Shown: positions 20,235-31,514, numbered from the stretch's first letter. The stretch: DNA of 64,000 bases from Rhodocyclaceae bacterium (GCA_016791105.1 JAEUNM010000046.1:1-64000); one strand, 5' to 3'. Numbers and translations: made by a program. The notes: generated by a model not told the origin, from the sequence alone.

Positions 20235-22760
20235 CAATTTGTACACCCGGCGATGCCTGAATTGTGGCACAGCGCGTGCGGGGATGCTGCATTAATTTGG
20301 CTCTAGGAGCCGTGTTTATTGCGCCGCGAAAAGCCGCCTTCAACCCACTCCGCAGCGACAATTTTCTTCCGGCATGGCGCAGAAAACGACATCGCAGGCA
20401 CCTCCGGAACTGGCCGGAAGACGTCAATCTATGCGGGTTGGCTAACGTCAAACAAGCGATGCGCTAGTTTCCGGCCTGCCGATTGCAGTGCGTAAAGTCC
20501 GCGCCGAGCGCCGCAACGAAGGCGCAAACTTGCGCCGGTACGCAGCGCTCATGCCGTGCCAAAGCACGTACAACGCCGATTACGCGCCCACCCGCCAGTA
20601 TTTGAATCGGCTCCAGAACACCTCTGGCACTAGCAAAAGTCTCATTCACAGGCGAGCACGAACTATCGACGGCTGGGCCTGGAACATCGGGGCGAATTGA
20701 AAATACGCAACGCGGCGGCCTCGCCGACCACAGGGAAAGTTTTTCGTCGAATCTGGCGGGCCTGCCGGCATGCGGGGCCCCTTCCGCTAGCGGCGCACTT
20801 GTCGGCGATCACTCCAACCCTGCAGCCATATGGCACTTAATAATTATTCGAAACAATTTGCAACGGCTGTATGTTGGACGTCGAGCCTGTCACTGTCGAT
20901 GCGCTTCCCGCACCTGCGAACGAGCGCGAGGCCGCGAGCACAAAAATCTGTTCCGGATTGGGACGGTGCGCAGCGCAATTCGAGCACGCAATTCGGCGCC
21001 GGCCTGCACGGCATCCTTTGGTTCGCCGCATGAATCGCATTATCGATATTGGCTTAAAGAGCCCTGGCATGAGCGTAGCCGCGATGTCCGCGCCGCCCGA
21101 ATGGAGCGCGCGCGCCATCGGTTTTTGCAGTTACGCCCGCTTAGGCTGGCCGGGCCGGCCACGGAACAGCCCTCGGAAGACAGGCAAGGCCAGAGATGCG
21201 GGCGGCTCACGCGCCGACTTTTGGCGCATCCACGAGTCGCACAAGAAGGAAGGTGTGGCGCAGCCCCGGTTTCGCGCGCTCCCCGGCGGCTGTGCGGATT
21301 TTGCAGTACAGAGGCCGCTTCCGGCCCGGTGCGGCCGATTAAGCATCGATTGTTACAGTCTTAAGAAATGCGCCTCCCGGTGTGCACGCAGAGGCGCTGG
21401 TTTCAGTTCTCAGGGAATGCCGACGAATAAACCGGTTTTCAGATGCATTCCTCACGGCGGCATAGAGATCGGTGGCCTGACAGCGGCTATATGGCGCATA
21501 ACGAGCACCCACTCGTAGGAGGTGGAACACGCAGCGGCGGCCTGTCGTGCCAATACAGTGCGTGATTCGGCGGGTCTGGTTCCCGTGCGGCCCGCCGATG
21601 CGTCGGGAGACGAACTCAAGCGGGGTGTGAGATTCTCTAGCCGAAATTTACCTTGCGGCAGGACATTTTTAGGGCAAAACGCCCCTGCTTCGGCCTACGC
21701 TGTAACAACTGGAGTAGCTTTGGTAGACTGACGGCACCCGCCTAGCAGCATTAAGCGGCAGGAAAAGCTACTCTATCAGCATTTCTGATTTTGGCTTCAA
21801 GCCCGCGCGGCAACCTTTAAGGTGACTCTTATGCTGCAATGTCTGCCTGGCTTCGGCCTGGCTCGGAATGGCGTTTCAGACACTCGGGCACGCGTCGGTT
21901 TGGATGCGCCGCAGCGGCTGCACGGTAGGCGATTCGCCGCCTACGCGCCAGCGCAGCCGTTGTCCACGTACGCTGCGACACTCCGGAAGGTGCGAAATGG
22001 GCTTGGTCCGGCCATGGCTGGACGGATGACTCCACGCCACAGGCGGCCACGGTTCTCGCAAAACCAAGATGGGGATGAACCCCGCTGCGAAAGTTGGGGA
22101 TGCCGTGCTGCGCGAAGGGCTGCGTCTGAAAGTCCGCGCGTACATGGCCGCACCGTGACTATGGCGGCGGTACGGCTGCCGATCCGGGGCCTCACGAAAT
22201 TTCTGGTTCTTGCGATTTGGAATGCGCTGCTGAAACTGCAGGGCAATGCACCGCCTCGTTCCATTGCTTGGAATAAATTAGGGGGAACTGGCTTTTTTTG
22301 AATTGCGTAGCGTTTCCGGCGATTGGCCCCGACCAGTTGATGTTCAGGGCCGGCGCAGGCCGGCTGAGGGATGCGGGCACGCCCGCTCGGCAGCGACCAA
22401 TGTCCGCTATGGGCGCATACCTAGGGGATAACGGCTGGTTTGCAGCCTTCAGCGCGGCTCACCCAGCCGTATCTGATGCGCCGGTCGGCAGGGAAAGCGT
22501 GGCGTCTGCGTTTTACCAGCTCGCCCTTGCGATAACCAGACTGTATAGCGCCGCGTCGCAGGGCCGCAGGCGCGCCACCGGTCGGACCAAAAGTCGGCCC
22601 CAAGTCAGCGTGCGCGTTGCCCCGGGCAGCGTAACAGGGTCGCGCGAACCAATAGACGTGGCGCGCCCGGCTAATCCTGCAAGGCAATAGTAGGGAAGCC
22701 CCAGGCTCGCAGCATGCCCTTGCAACGCTGCCGTAGCCCCGCCAAGCGCACAATAACAAA
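20235..22760. other. 2.5-kb gene-free stretch
   Basis: No open frame here resembles a protein I know. The longest (215 codons, 20871-21518, plus) has the Arg/Ala/Gly/Pro-rich random composition of a chance frame. I found no tRNA, rRNA, tmRNA, RNase P, SRP or recognised riboswitch pattern. Small perfect hairpins exist, e.g. GGCGCAA/TTGCGCC (20521-20536) and GCGGGC/GCCCGC (22373-22386), and a T7 run follows GGC at 22291-22297. It could be a decayed element, a structured RNA or plain spacer. Confidence 0.5.
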
Positions 22761-22784
22761 CGCCCATGCCATGAGGCATGGGCG
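22761..22784 (-). terminator. Terminator of acnB
   Basis: A 10-bp perfect stem, CGCCCATGCC/GGCATGGGCG with a four-base loop, is followed on the minus strand by TTTGTTATTG. It lies about 45 bases after the acnB stop. Confidence 0.85.
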
Positions 22785-22826
22785 CGGCTTTGAAACATGC
22801 TGCGCGCGGTTTCCCGCGCGCCCGAC

Positions 22827-25412
22827 TCAGACGGTAACGCCTTCCGCCTGCTCGCGGAATTCGTCGATCTGGTCGAAATTCATGTAGCGATAGATGTCGC
22901 CGGCCTTGGCATTGACGATACCGACCTGGGCGAGGTATTCCTCATTGGTCGGGATTTTGCCCATCAGCGCGCACACCGCCGCCAATTCCGCAGAGCTTAG
23001 ATACACGCGGGTATCGATGCCCAGGCGATTGGGGAAATTACGCGTAGAGGTGGACACCGCGGTGCTGCCCTTGCGGATTTGCGCCTGGTTGCCCATGCAC
23101 AGCGAACAGCCGGGCATTTCCATGCGCGCGCCGCTCTTGCCGAGTACGCCGTAATACCCTTCCTCGTTGAGGATCATGGCGTCCATCTTGGTAGGCGGAG
23201 CAATCCAGAGGCGGGTCGGAATGTCCGACTTGCCATCCAGAATTTTACCGGCAGCGCGGAAGTGACCAATGTTCGTCATGCAGGAACCGATGAACACTTC
23301 GTCGATCTTGTCGCCGGCAACGGCGGACAGCGGTTTCACGTCGTCCGGATCGTTCGGGCAGGCCAGGATGGGCTCGGTGATTTCGTTCATGTCGATATCG
23401 ATCACTGCTGCGTATTCCGCGTCGGCGTCCGGCGCCAGCAGCGTGCCGTTGGCGATCCAGTCTTCCATGGCCTTGACGCGGCGGCCCAGCGTGCGCTTGT
23501 CGTCGTAGCCATTGGCAATCATCCACTTCATGAGCGTGATGTTGGAACGCATGTACTCGACGATGGGCTCCTTGTTCAGGCGCACCGTACAGCCTGCGGC
23601 GGAGCGCTCGGCCGAGGCGTCGGACAGTTCGAACGCCTGTTCCACCTTGAGGTCGGGCAGGCCTTCGATTTCCAGGATGCGGCCGGAGAAAATGTTCTTC
23701 TTGCCCTTTTTCTCCACCGTGAGCAGGCCCGCCTTGATGCCATAGAGCGGAATCGCGTTCACCAGGTCACGCAGCGTGATGCCGGGCTGCAGTTTGCCGG
23801 AGAAACGCACCAGCACGGATTCCGGCATGTCCAGCGGCATGACGCCGGTGGCCGCAGCAAACGCGACCAGGCCGGAGCCGGCCGGGAAAGAAATGCCGAT
23901 CGGGAAGCGCGTATGCGAATCGCCGCCGGTACCGACGGTATCCGGCATGAGCAGGCGGTTGAGCCAGGAGTGGATCACGCCGTCACCGGGACGCAGCGAA
24001 ACGCCGCCGCGCGTGGTGATGAAACTGGGCAGCGTGCGGTGGGTTTTGATGTCCACCAGCTTCGGATAAGCCGCCGTGTGGCAGAAGGACTGCATTACGA
24101 GATCGGCCGAGAAGCCCAGGCAGGCCAGGTCTTTCAGCTCGTCGCGCGTCATCGGGCCGGTGGTGTCCTGCGAGCCGACCGTGGTCATGCGCGGTTCGCA
24201 GTACGTTCCCGGACGGATGCCCTTGCCTTCCGGCATGCCGCAGGCACGGCCGACCATTTTTTGCGCCAGCGAAAAGCCCTTGCCGCTATCAACCGGCGCT
24301 TGCGGCAGGCGGAACAGCGTGCTGGGCGGCAGGCCAAGTACTTCACGCGCCTTGCCCGTCAAGCCACGGCCGATGATGAGGGGAATGCGCCCGCCGGCGC
24401 GCACTTCGTCGAGCAGCACGTCGGTTTTGAGCTTGAACTCGGCGATCACTTCGCCGTTCTTGAGCGCCTTGCCGTCGTAGGGACGCAGTTCGATCACATC
24501 GCCCATGTCCATTTTGGACGTGTCGAGTTCGATCGGCAGAGCGCCGGCGTCTTCCTGCGTGTTGAAGAAAATCGGCGCAATCTTGCCGCCCAGGCACACC
24601 CCGCCGAAACGCTTGTTCGGCACGAAAGGAATGTCCTCGCCGGTCCACCAGAGCACGGAATTGGTGGCGGACTTACGCGACGAGCCGGTACCGACCACGT
24701 CGCCCACATAGGCGACCGGATGGCCCTTGGCTTTGAGCGCGTCGAGTTGCTTGATGGGGCCGACTTTGCCCGGATCGTCCGCTTCGATGCCCGGGCGCGG
24801 GTTTTTCAGCATGGCGACGGCGTGCAGCGGAATGTCCGGACGGCTCCAGGCGTCCGGCGCGGGCGACAGATCGTCGGTATTGGTTTCGCCCGTCACCTTG
24901 AACACCGTCACCGTCATCGATTGCGGCACTTCGGGACGCGACGTGAACCACTCGGCGTCGGCCCAGGATTGCAGCACGGACTTGGCATTTTCATTGCCGG
25001 CCTGCGCTTTTTCGACGACGTCGTGAAAGGCGTCGAACATGAGCAGCGTGTTCTTCAGGCTGGCCGCGGCGACCTTGCCGGTTGCGCTGCAATCGAGCTG
25101 GTCGATCAGCGGACGCACGTTATAGCCGCCCAGCATGGTGCCGAGCAGTTCCGTGGCGCGCTCAGGCGAAATGAGCTTGCAGGCCACGTCGCCCTTGGCG
25201 ACCTGGGCGAGAAATTCGGCCTTTACCTTGGCGGCATCATCAACGCCGGCCGGCACACGGTAGGTAATCAGGTCGACGAGAAACTGTTCTTCTCCCGCCG
25301 GCGGATTTTGCAGTAGTGCCACCAGGTCGGCAGTTTGCTGTTTCGACAACGGAAGCGGTGGGATGCCCAGCGCGGCGCGCTCGGCAACGTGTTGACGGTA
25401 AGCTTCTAGCAC
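22827..25412 (-). CDS. acnB: Aconitate hydratase B
   Basis: Bifunctional aconitase / 2-methylisocitrate dehydratase of the TCA and methylcitrate cycles, 861 residues. It has the AcnB-specific N-terminal HEAT-like domain ([20 protein letters not shown]), the swivel domain, then the [4Fe-4S] ligands in [12 protein letters not shown] (about residue 708) and [11 protein letters not shown] (about 770). Preceded by a strong promoter and a hairpin-containing leader, followed by a terminator; a single-gene transcript. Confidence 0.97.
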   Translation of the reverse strand: MLEAYRQHVAERAALGIPPLPLSKQQTADLVALLQNPPAGEEQFLVDLITYRVPAGVDDAAKVKAEFLAQVAKGDVACKLISPERATELLGTMLGGYNVRPLIDQLDCSATGKVAAASLKNTLLMFDAFHDVVEKAQAGNENAKSVLQSWADAEWFTSRPEVPQSMTVTVFKVTGETNTDDLSPAPDAWSRPDIPLHAVAMLKNPRPGIEADDPGKVGPIKQLDALKAKGHPVAYVGDVVGTGSSRKSATNSVLWWTGEDIPFVPNKRFGGVCLGGKIAPIFFNTQEDAGALPIELDTSKMDMGDVIELRPYDGKALKNGEVIAEFKLKTDVLLDEVRAGGRIPLIIGRGLTGKAREVLGLPPSTLFRLPQAPVDSGKGFSLAQKMVGRACGMPEGKGIRPGTYCEPRMTTVGSQDTTGPMTRDELKDLACLGFSADLVMQSFCHTAAYPKLVDIKTHRTLPSFITTRGGVSLRPGDGVIHSWLNRLLMPDTVGTGGDSHTRFPIGISFPAGSGLVAFAAATGVMPLDMPESVLVRFSGKLQPGITLRDLVNAIPLYGIKAGLLTVEKKGKKNIFSGRILEIEGLPDLKVEQAFELSDASAERSAAGCTVRLNKEPIVEYMRSNITLMKWMIANGYDDKRTLGRRVKAMEDWIANGTLLAPDADAEYAAVIDIDMNEITEPILACPNDPDDVKPLSAVAGDKIDEVFIGSCMTNIGHFRAAGKILDGKSDIPTRLWIAPPTKMDAMILNEEGYYGVLGKSGARMEMPGCSLCMGNQAQIRKGSTAVSTSTRNFPNRLGIDTRVYLSSAELAAVCALMGKIPTNEEYLAQVGIVNAKAGDIYRYMNFDQIDEFREQAEGVTV

Positions 25413-25497
25413 GGCGTTTTCCTCATGCGGCGATGAAAAGGGTGGATGATATGCCTTTCCCTGCGCGCGCGCACACGCGGCAAGCTCCAGCTCGTGT

Positions 25498-25535
25498 GGC
25501 GCAATATTGCGCCTCCGGAATTCCGCCCCGGAGGC
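25498..25535 (-). promoter_or_regulatory. Two stem-loops in the acnB 5' leader
   Basis: GGCGCAATATTGCGCC (25498-25513) is a perfect 16-base palindrome, and it touches a second stem GCCTCCGG/CCGGAGGC (25511-25535) with a nine-base loop. Both lie 13-50 bases inside the transcript predicted from the promoter at 25555-25584. They could be RNA structures or a protein-binding palindrome. Confidence 0.5.
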
Positions 25536-25554
25536 GATTTATCTTATGTCTTAT

Positions 25555-25584
25555 ATAATACCCGAGAAGTGCCTATCCGGTCAA
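25555..25584 (-). promoter_or_regulatory. sigma70-type promoter of acnB
   Basis: On the minus strand TTGACC (25579-25584) and TATTAT (25555-25560) are 18 bp apart. The predicted start near 25548 gives a leader of about 136 bases. Confidence 0.65.
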
Positions 25585-25994
25585 TTGCCTTGACGCAGTG
25601 CACCACGGATTGCTGCTCCGGGCCGATGCCTGCTCCAGCCATTGAACTGGCACCATCGGGTTGAACAACTCCGCCTACGGTGGATACGCGGAGAGCCTGT
25701 TGCGGCATCAGGATACTGCGGCGCAAAAGACGCGGTACGCCTTGCAACATCCAGCCGGCCGGCAAAAAGCCTGTTTACTTACCGCATTGCCCGTCCGCTT
25801 GCCCACCGCGGCACACATGCCGGCGCCAGCACGAAACCGTACCAGTCCGACAACCTGAAATTGTCGTGCGTTCCATGGCACAGCGCAAGCACTAAGGGCG
25901 CGACAGGTGCGTCGCGGCCACAGTTGCCGCCCGAGCCCGTGCCGGGCTGCGCCTGCGAGGGGAGTTCCGCCGCCGAGGTCCAAACGCGGCCGGC
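25585..25994. other. Intergenic region between acnB promoter and uvrB 3' end
   Basis: About 410 bp with no recognisable gene, RNA or repeat. The short open frames in all six frames do not resemble proteins. uvrB runs leftward and ends at 25995, so a terminator would be expected here, but I see no convincing one. Confidence 0.45.
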
Positions 25995-28049
25995 TCAACT
26001 GTCGCCATGCACGTCGGCGCCGAACTTGAGCCGGCGCAGCTTGAACAGTTCATCGCGCGTAGCGGCCGCCTGTTCGAATTCCAGATTGCGGGCGTGTTCC
26101 TGCATGGCCCGCTCCAGTTGCTTGATGCGCCGGGCCAATTCCTTTTCGCCCATTTCCTCGTAGCGCGCCGCTTCCTGTTCGGCTTTCTGGCGGCGTTGCG
26201 CCTGCCCGTCGTCGTACACGCCGTCGATAATGTCCTTGACGCGCTTTTGTACGCCGCGCGGCACGATGTTCTGCGCGATATTGTGTTCCATCTGGCGCTC
26301 GCGCCGCCGCTGCGACTCGGCACTGGCGCGGCGTATCGAATCCGTCTCGCGGTCGGCGTACAGAATGGCCGTACCGCGCACGTGCCGCGCCGCGCGGCCT
26401 ATCGTCTGGATCAGCGAGCGCTCCGAGCGCAAAAAGCCTTCCTTGTCGGCATCCAGTATCGCCACCAGAGAAACTTCCGGTATGTCCAGCCCCTCGCGCA
26501 ACAGATTGATGCCCACCAGCACGTCGAACTGACCCAGGCGCAGATCACGAATAATTTCCACACGCTCGACGGTATCGATATCGGAGTGCAGGTAGCGTAC
26601 CCGCACGCCGTTTTCGGCCAGGTATTCGGTAAGCTGTTCCGCCATGCGCTTGGTCAGCACGGTCACCAACACGCGCTCGTCGGCTTGTGCACGCAGGCGA
26701 ATTTCGCCCAGCAAATCATCCACCTGGTGTGTCGCCGGACGCATTTCGAGAATGGGATCGACCAATCCGGTCGGGCGCACCAGCTGTTCGACCACCTGCC
26801 CTTGATGCTCGCTCTCATAGCCGGCCGGCGTGGCCGACACGAATACGGTCTGCGGCATCAGGCGTTCGAACTCCTCGAATTTGAGCGGCCGGTTATCCAG
26901 CGCCGACGGCAGCCGGAATCCGTATTCGACCAGATTTTCCTTGCGCGAACGGTCGCCGCGATACATGCCGCCAAGCTGTGGAATGGTGACATGCGATTCA
27001 TCCACGAACAGCAGCGCGTCGGGCGGCAGATAGTCGATCAGAGTGGGTGGTGGTTCGCCGGCCGCGCGGCCGGACAGGTGGCGCGAATAGTTTTCGATGC
27101 CCTTGCAGAACCCCAGCTCATTGAGCATTTCGAGATCGAAGCGGGTGCGCTGTTCGATGCGCTGCGCCTCAACGAGCTTGCCCAGGCGCTGAAACTCCTC
27201 CGAGCGCGCCGCCAATTCCAGCTTTATCGCGTCGATCGCGCGCAGCACGGTGGCGCGCGGCGTCACGTAATGGCTGCCCGGAAACACGGTAAACCGTACC
27301 AGGCGCTGGCGCTTGTGGCCGGTGAGCGGATCAAAAAGCAGGAGCGATTCGACCACGTCGTCGAATAGCGTGACGCGCAGGGCGAATTCCGCGTTTTCGG
27401 CCGGAAAGATGTCGATCACGTCGCCGCGCACACGGAATGTTCCGCGCCGGAAATCCAGCTCGGCGCGATCGTACTGCATGGCGACCAGACGCCGGATGAT
27501 GTCGCGTTGGCCGATCGGCTCCTGCTCGCGCAAATGCAGCACCATGCTGTGGTAATCGACCGGATCGCCGATGCCGTAAATGGCCGACACGGTACACACG
27601 ATCACGCAGTCGCGCCGTTCCAGCAGGCTTTTGGTCGCCGACAGACGCATCTGTTCGATGTGCTCGTTGATCGACGAATCTTTCTCGATGAACAGATCGC
27701 GCGCCGGCACATAAGCTTCCGGCTGGTAATAGTCGTAGTAAGAAACGAAATACTCGACCGCGTTGTCGGGGAAAAACTCGCGGAACTCGGCATACAACTG
27801 CGCCGCCAACGTCTTATTGGGCGCCAGCACCAGGGCCGGACGGCCCAGTTGCGCGATCACGTTGGCCATCGTGAATGTTTTGCCCGAGCCCGTCACGCCG
27901 AGCAAAGTCTGGTACATCAAGCCGTCATGGATGCCCTCTATCAATTGCGCGATCGCACGCGGCTGGTCGCCGGCCGGCGCAAACGGCTGGAACAGTCGAT
28001 AAGGGCTGTTTTCGTAACTCAGGAAGCCCGGGCCGGCAGAATCGGACAT
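25995..28049 (-). CDS. uvrB: Excinuclease ABC subunit B
   Basis: DNA damage-verifying helicase subunit of nucleotide excision repair, 684 residues. It has the Walker [13 protein letters not shown] (about residue 50), the beta-hairpin region [25 protein letters not shown], helicase motifs VSATPAGYE and TIGRAARHV, and a C-terminal UVR motif ending in [13 protein letters not shown] for UvrC binding. No CTGT-N8-ACAG LexA box was found in the 135-bp gap upstream. Confidence 0.97.
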   Translation of the reverse strand: MSDSAGPGFLSYENSPYRLFQPFAPAGDQPRAIAQLIEGIHDGLMYQTLLGVTGSGKTFTMANVIAQLGRPALVLAPNKTLAAQLYAEFREFFPDNAVEYFVSYYDYYQPEAYVPARDLFIEKDSSINEHIEQMRLSATKSLLERRDCVIVCTVSAIYGIGDPVDYHSMVLHLREQEPIGQRDIIRRLVAMQYDRAELDFRRGTFRVRGDVIDIFPAENAEFALRVTLFDDVVESLLLFDPLTGHKRQRLVRFTVFPGSHYVTPRATVLRAIDAIKLELAARSEEFQRLGKLVEAQRIEQRTRFDLEMLNELGFCKGIENYSRHLSGRAAGEPPPTLIDYLPPDALLFVDESHVTIPQLGGMYRGDRSRKENLVEYGFRLPSALDNRPLKFEEFERLMPQTVFVSATPAGYESEHQGQVVEQLVRPTGLVDPILEMRPATHQVDDLLGEIRLRAQADERVLVTVLTKRMAEQLTEYLAENGVRVRYLHSDIDTVERVEIIRDLRLGQFDVLVGINLLREGLDIPEVSLVAILDADKEGFLRSERSLIQTIGRAARHVRGTAILYADRETDSIRRASAESQRRRERQMEHNIAQNIVPRGVQKRVKDIIDGVYDDGQAQRRQKAEQEAARYEEMGEKELARRIKQLERAMQEHARNLEFEQAAATRDELFKLRRLKFGADVHGDS

Positions 28050-28184
28050 GCTAGACTGGGAAATTTGCTAAAAATCCGGGGTGTGGGGGCGGTCGCGCCG
28101 GAGGCGCGCCATACCATTATTCCCGAAACGCGGCCCGGACGGTGGGCCGGCCGCGATTACCAACCTGAGTGCGACGGAGCAGAC

Positions 28185-29387
28185 ATGAGTCAATCCCTAT
28201 TTCGCGCGGTGGAAATGGCGCCGCGCGACCCCATCCTCGGCCTGACCGAAGGCTTTAACGCCGATACGCGCGCAACCAAGGTAAACCTGGGCGTTGGCGT
28301 GTATTACGATGACGGCGGCAAAATTCCGCTGCTGGCAGCGGTGCGCACAGCCGAAGCGGCGCGGATCGCGCTGGCGCCGCCGCGCGGCTACCAGGCCATC
28401 GAAGGCCTGTCCGCGTATAACCAGGCCGTACAGAACCTCTTGTTCGGCGCCGGCACGCCGCTCGCGAGCGACGGCAGCGTAGTCACCGTCGAAGCGCTGG
28501 GCGGCACCGGGGCGCTCAAGGTGGGCGCAGATTTTCTCAAGCGCCTGTTTCCTGACGCGGGCGTCTACATCAGCGACCCGAGTTGGGAAAACCACCGCGC
28601 CCTGTTTGAATCCGCCGGTTTCAAGGTCGAAGCCTATCCTTACTACGATGCGTCCACCAAGGGCGTAAATTTCGCGGCAATGGCGGGGCGCCTGGGCGAG
28701 TTGCCGGCGGGCTCCATCATCGTACTGCATGCCTGCTGCCACAACCCGACCGGCGCCGACATTACGGAAGACGAATGGCGCCAGGTCGTATCGATCATGC
28801 AGGGGCGCGGCCTGGTGCCCTTTCTCGACATGGCCTACCAGGGCTTTGCCGACGGCATCGACGCCGACGCCGTGGCAGTGCGCGCATTCGCCGCCTCCGG
28901 GATGCAGTTCTTTATTTCCAGCTCATTTTCGAAATCGTTCTCGCTCTATGGCGAGCGCGTCGGGGCGCTATCCATCGTTACCAGCGCCAAGGAAGAAGCG
29001 CAGCGCGTGCTGAGCCAGGTGAAGCGCGTCGTGCGCACCAATTATTCCAATCCGCCCACCCACGGCGGCGCCATCGTCGCGGCAGTATTGTCCGATCCGG
29101 CACTACGCAAGCTGTGGGAAGAAGAACTGGCCGGCATGCGCACGCGCATACGCGCCATGCGCGAAGGGTTGGTGGAACGCCTGGCTGCGCAACAAGCCAA
29201 GCAGGATTTTTCTTTCGTGACGCGCCAGCGCGGCATGTTTTCCTACACCGGCCTGAATGCGGCGCAGGTCGAACGCCTGCGTAACGAATTCGGCATTTAC
29301 GCAGTCAGTACCGGCCGCATTTGCGTTGCCGCGCTCAATACCCGCAATCTGGACTACGTAGCCGGCGCCATCGCGGCGATTTTGTAA
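28185..29387 (+). CDS. Aromatic/aspartate aminotransferase, class I
   Basis: PLP-dependent transaminase of 400 residues (AspC/TyrB type). It opens FRAVEMAPRDPILGLTEGFN and has NLGVGVYYDDGGK, HNPTGAD, and the PLP-binding Lys in SSSFSKSFSLYGERVGA (about 243), then RTNYSNPP and a substrate-carboxylate Arg region near the C-terminus. AspC cannot be separated from TyrB by eye; betaproteobacteria usually carry this as the aromatic enzyme. Divergent from uvrB; ATG 28185 follows GACGGAG. Confidence 0.93.
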   Translation: MSQSLFRAVEMAPRDPILGLTEGFNADTRATKVNLGVGVYYDDGGKIPLLAAVRTAEAARIALAPPRGYQAIEGLSAYNQAVQNLLFGAGTPLASDGSVVTVEALGGTGALKVGADFLKRLFPDAGVYISDPSWENHRALFESAGFKVEAYPYYDASTKGVNFAAMAGRLGELPAGSIIVLHACCHNPTGADITEDEWRQVVSIMQGRGLVPFLDMAYQGFADGIDADAVAVRAFAASGMQFFISSSFSKSFSLYGERVGALSIVTSAKEEAQRVLSQVKRVVRTNYSNPPTHGGAIVAAVLSDPALRKLWEEELAGMRTRIRAMREGLVERLAAQQAKQDFSFVTRQRGMFSYTGLNAAQVERLRNEFGIYAVSTGRICVAALNTRNLDYVAGAIAAIL

Positions 29388-29409
29388 GCCGCAGCGGCCT
29401 CACCATACA

Positions 29410-29435
29410 GTCTGCGCGGCGCAAGCCGCGCAGAC
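29410..29435. terminator. Hairpin between converging genes
   Basis: GTCTGCGCGGC/GCCGCGCAGAC is an 11-bp perfect stem with a GCAA loop, placed between the converging aminotransferase and AsmA-like genes. It lacks a T tract, so it may act as a transcript-end stabiliser or weak terminator. Confidence 0.5.
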
Positions 29436-29436
29436 C

Positions 29437-31305
29437 TCAGCGCACCAGGGCGCCGGCACGCAGCTGCGGCGCCGCCGGGCTGCCGGATATGCGCACCGGC
29501 GCGCGTACCACCGTCGCAGACCCGTGCAGCACCACATCCATCTGGCCGTTCAACGTGGCTTTCTCGCCCGGTGTAAGCGTCAGCGCCCCTGTGGCGGCAA
29601 ACATGCCGGAATTGAGCTTCAGATCGTCCAGACGCACGCCGCCATTCGTGACGCGCACGCGACCGGAAAAAGTATCGAAATTGGTCGAACCGCCACCGGT
29701 TGGTCCGGCGGAGGTATTGCGCAGGGAATTCATCAGATCGAATTTTTCGAGTATGCCGTCTTCGATCCTGAACGTGCCATCGACCGCACACTGTGGCACC
29801 AGAGCCGCGAGCGATTCGGCCCGGCCGCGCAGCGCCAGCTTCAGGCTAAGTTCGCCGCCCACTTTTGCGTCCGGTATGAACACCTGCAGAAATTTGCGGG
29901 CATCCAGCCGGGTAGACGCAAACCCGCCCGTTACCTCTGCGTCGCCCTGCTTCCAGTTCATCCCAAGTTGGCCTTCCAGATAGCCGCCGAATGCATGCAG
30001 GTCGAAATGCGTAATATCCAGCTTGTTGGGCGTCAAACGCCCGCTTGCTTCGACCGAATCGACGGTCAGCGCGGCCAGGCCCGGGGCTTGCCAGCTACTG
30101 GCTTTCAAAGTCAAATCCCAAGCTTTGTCCTTCAACTGCGCGGAAATTTGCAGATTTTTTCCTTCCGACTGCAGGTCGATCCGGTCGGGAACCCCTTCCG
30201 CATTGAGCGTGGCCGTCCCGTCCAGCCCGCTCAACTTGCCGCCCAGCAGCTCCAGGGTGGTTTGCTGCAGGCGCACGGATTCGATTTTGACCCAGCGCGA
30301 CGCCCAGTTGGCTTCGACACTAAGCGGCAAGGTGGCAAAGTGCTGCGCATCGAGCACGGCGCCTTCGAGCCGGGCTTCGCGAATCACCTTGCGCTCGCTG
30401 AACAAGGAAAATGGCTCCGGAACCAGGAAAATGCGCGCGATTTTCAGCTCGCCGCCGGCTCCTACGCGCACGCCTTCGAGCGACAGGCTGGGCGGCAGAA
30501 GCCAGGGTTTCACCGAGGAAACCTTGACCGGCTGGTTGAGCAGTTCTGACGACAGTTTTTCGATGCGCGGAATTTCCCGGTCGTAGGGGTAAAGCGCCAA
30601 ACCTCCGGCCACTACGCCCACGACGAGAAAAAGCCCCAACAGGACGCGGCGCAATGGCTTGGGCCGGCGCGCGCGCAAGGTGGCGGCAGTCACCGGTTCC
30701 GGCGCAGATTCCGCTGCCTTGATTTGCGGTTGGCTGCCGCCGTTCAGTTCCGCCCACCAGACGCGCAGCTTGTCCAAGCCTTTCGGTTCCGGCTGGCTTT
30801 CGAACGCTTTGGCCGATTCGCGCGCCTCGGCGAGCGAGCGGCGGATTTCCGCGCGCCGCGCTTCGCGCGCCGCAATATCTTCCGCAGTGCCCGATTGATC
30901 GAAATCTGGCAAATCGTCGGAACCGAAGTCGGCTGGGCTGGGCTCGCTTTTACGCGGCTTTTTCGGTGCAGATTCGGGCGGCGTCTTGGAGGTGGAAAAA
31001 TCCAGCAACTCCTGTTCACCGAGGTCGAACGATTCGATCTCGAAAACCGCCGAGCCCTGGTCTGCGTCCGGCTCCTGCGCTTCTTCTGCCCCACCGCCGA
31101 CGCGCTTGATGAGGCCGCGCATTTCCAGTTCGCCGATCAGCGCTTCCGCCGTGCCCTTGTCCGGAAAGCGGTGCGCGATCTCCTCGACCGTGGTCTGGCC
31201 GTCGATCATGATGAGCACGGAACGCAGGTTACGCTGGACAATACTGCGCTGCTCCACGGCATCTTCGCCGGAAGTGGTCTTGCAAAAGATCGCCTGTTTG
31301 TCCAT
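29437..31305 (-). CDS. AsmA-like protein with N-terminal cytosolic domain
   Basis: 622 residues from ATG 31305. Residues about 1-75 form a small cytosolic domain (AVEQRSIVQRNLRSVLIMID, then TTVEEIAHRFPDKGTAEALI) that resembles a winged helix. A long acidic/charged linker (about 75-200) follows, then one TM helix (VLLGLFLVVGVVAGGLALYP, about 217-236). The last 380 residues are beta-rich and AsmA-like, ending in repeats such as FSGRVRVTNGGVRLDDLKLN and APVRISGSPAAPQL. AsmA-like proteins bridge the periplasm and influence lipid transport. Function of the N-terminal part is unknown. Confidence 0.75.
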   Translation of the reverse strand: MDKQAIFCKTTSGEDAVEQRSIVQRNLRSVLIMIDGQTTVEEIAHRFPDKGTAEALIGELEMRGLIKRVGGGAEEAQEPDADQGSAVFEIESFDLGEQELLDFSTSKTPPESAPKKPRKSEPSPADFGSDDLPDFDQSGTAEDIAAREARRAEIRRSLAEARESAKAFESQPEPKGLDKLRVWWAELNGGSQPQIKAAESAPEPVTAATLRARRPKPLRRVLLGLFLVVGVVAGGLALYPYDREIPRIEKLSSELLNQPVKVSSVKPWLLPPSLSLEGVRVGAGGELKIARIFLVPEPFSLFSERKVIREARLEGAVLDAQHFATLPLSVEANWASRWVKIESVRLQQTTLELLGGKLSGLDGTATLNAEGVPDRIDLQSEGKNLQISAQLKDKAWDLTLKASSWQAPGLAALTVDSVEASGRLTPNKLDITHFDLHAFGGYLEGQLGMNWKQGDAEVTGGFASTRLDARKFLQVFIPDAKVGGELSLKLALRGRAESLAALVPQCAVDGTFRIEDGILEKFDLMNSLRNTSAGPTGGGSTNFDTFSGRVRVTNGGVRLDDLKLNSGMFAATGALTLTPGEKATLNGQMDVVLHGSATVVRAPVRISGSPAAPQLRAGALVR

Positions 31306-31475
31306 GTTATGTATGCGTCCGCACCGTACCGTGCCCGGAATCATAAAACGAAAGCGCTCCGGCGCGCTTTCCGCAATGGGAAATGGATGCCCCCCGGCGC
31401 CCCGCCGAGGTCACAGCGCCGACCTTGCGATACCCAAAACCGGGCGCCCGACGCAGGACAGGCATCAACGTCACG

Positions 31476-31504
31476 TTGACGCACTTTTCTGTATCCCCTA
31501 TACT
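31476..31504 (+). promoter_or_regulatory. Promoter of tRNA-Asn
   Basis: TTGACG (31476-31481), a 17-bp spacer and TATACT (31499-31504) form a near-consensus sigma70 promoter. Transcription would start about 4 bases before the mature tRNA. Confidence 0.8.
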
Positions 31505-31514
31505 AGCGGGCTAT

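Noticed and set aside
20871..21518. 215-codon frame in the gene-free stretch
   Set aside because: No recognisable motif, unlike-protein composition, no ribosome site, and overlapping frames on both strands of similar length.
23079..25316. 745-codon open frame antisense to acnB
   Set aside because: It lies wholly within acnB and its composition (Arg, Gly, His, Val-rich) is that of a mirror frame of a GC-rich gene. No family resemblance.
26007..27368. 453-codon open frame antisense to uvrB
   Set aside because: Fully inside uvrB, which is certain from its motifs. Shadow frame.
28050..28184. LexA box in front of uvrB
   Set aside because: No CTGT-N8-ACAG or close variant is present.
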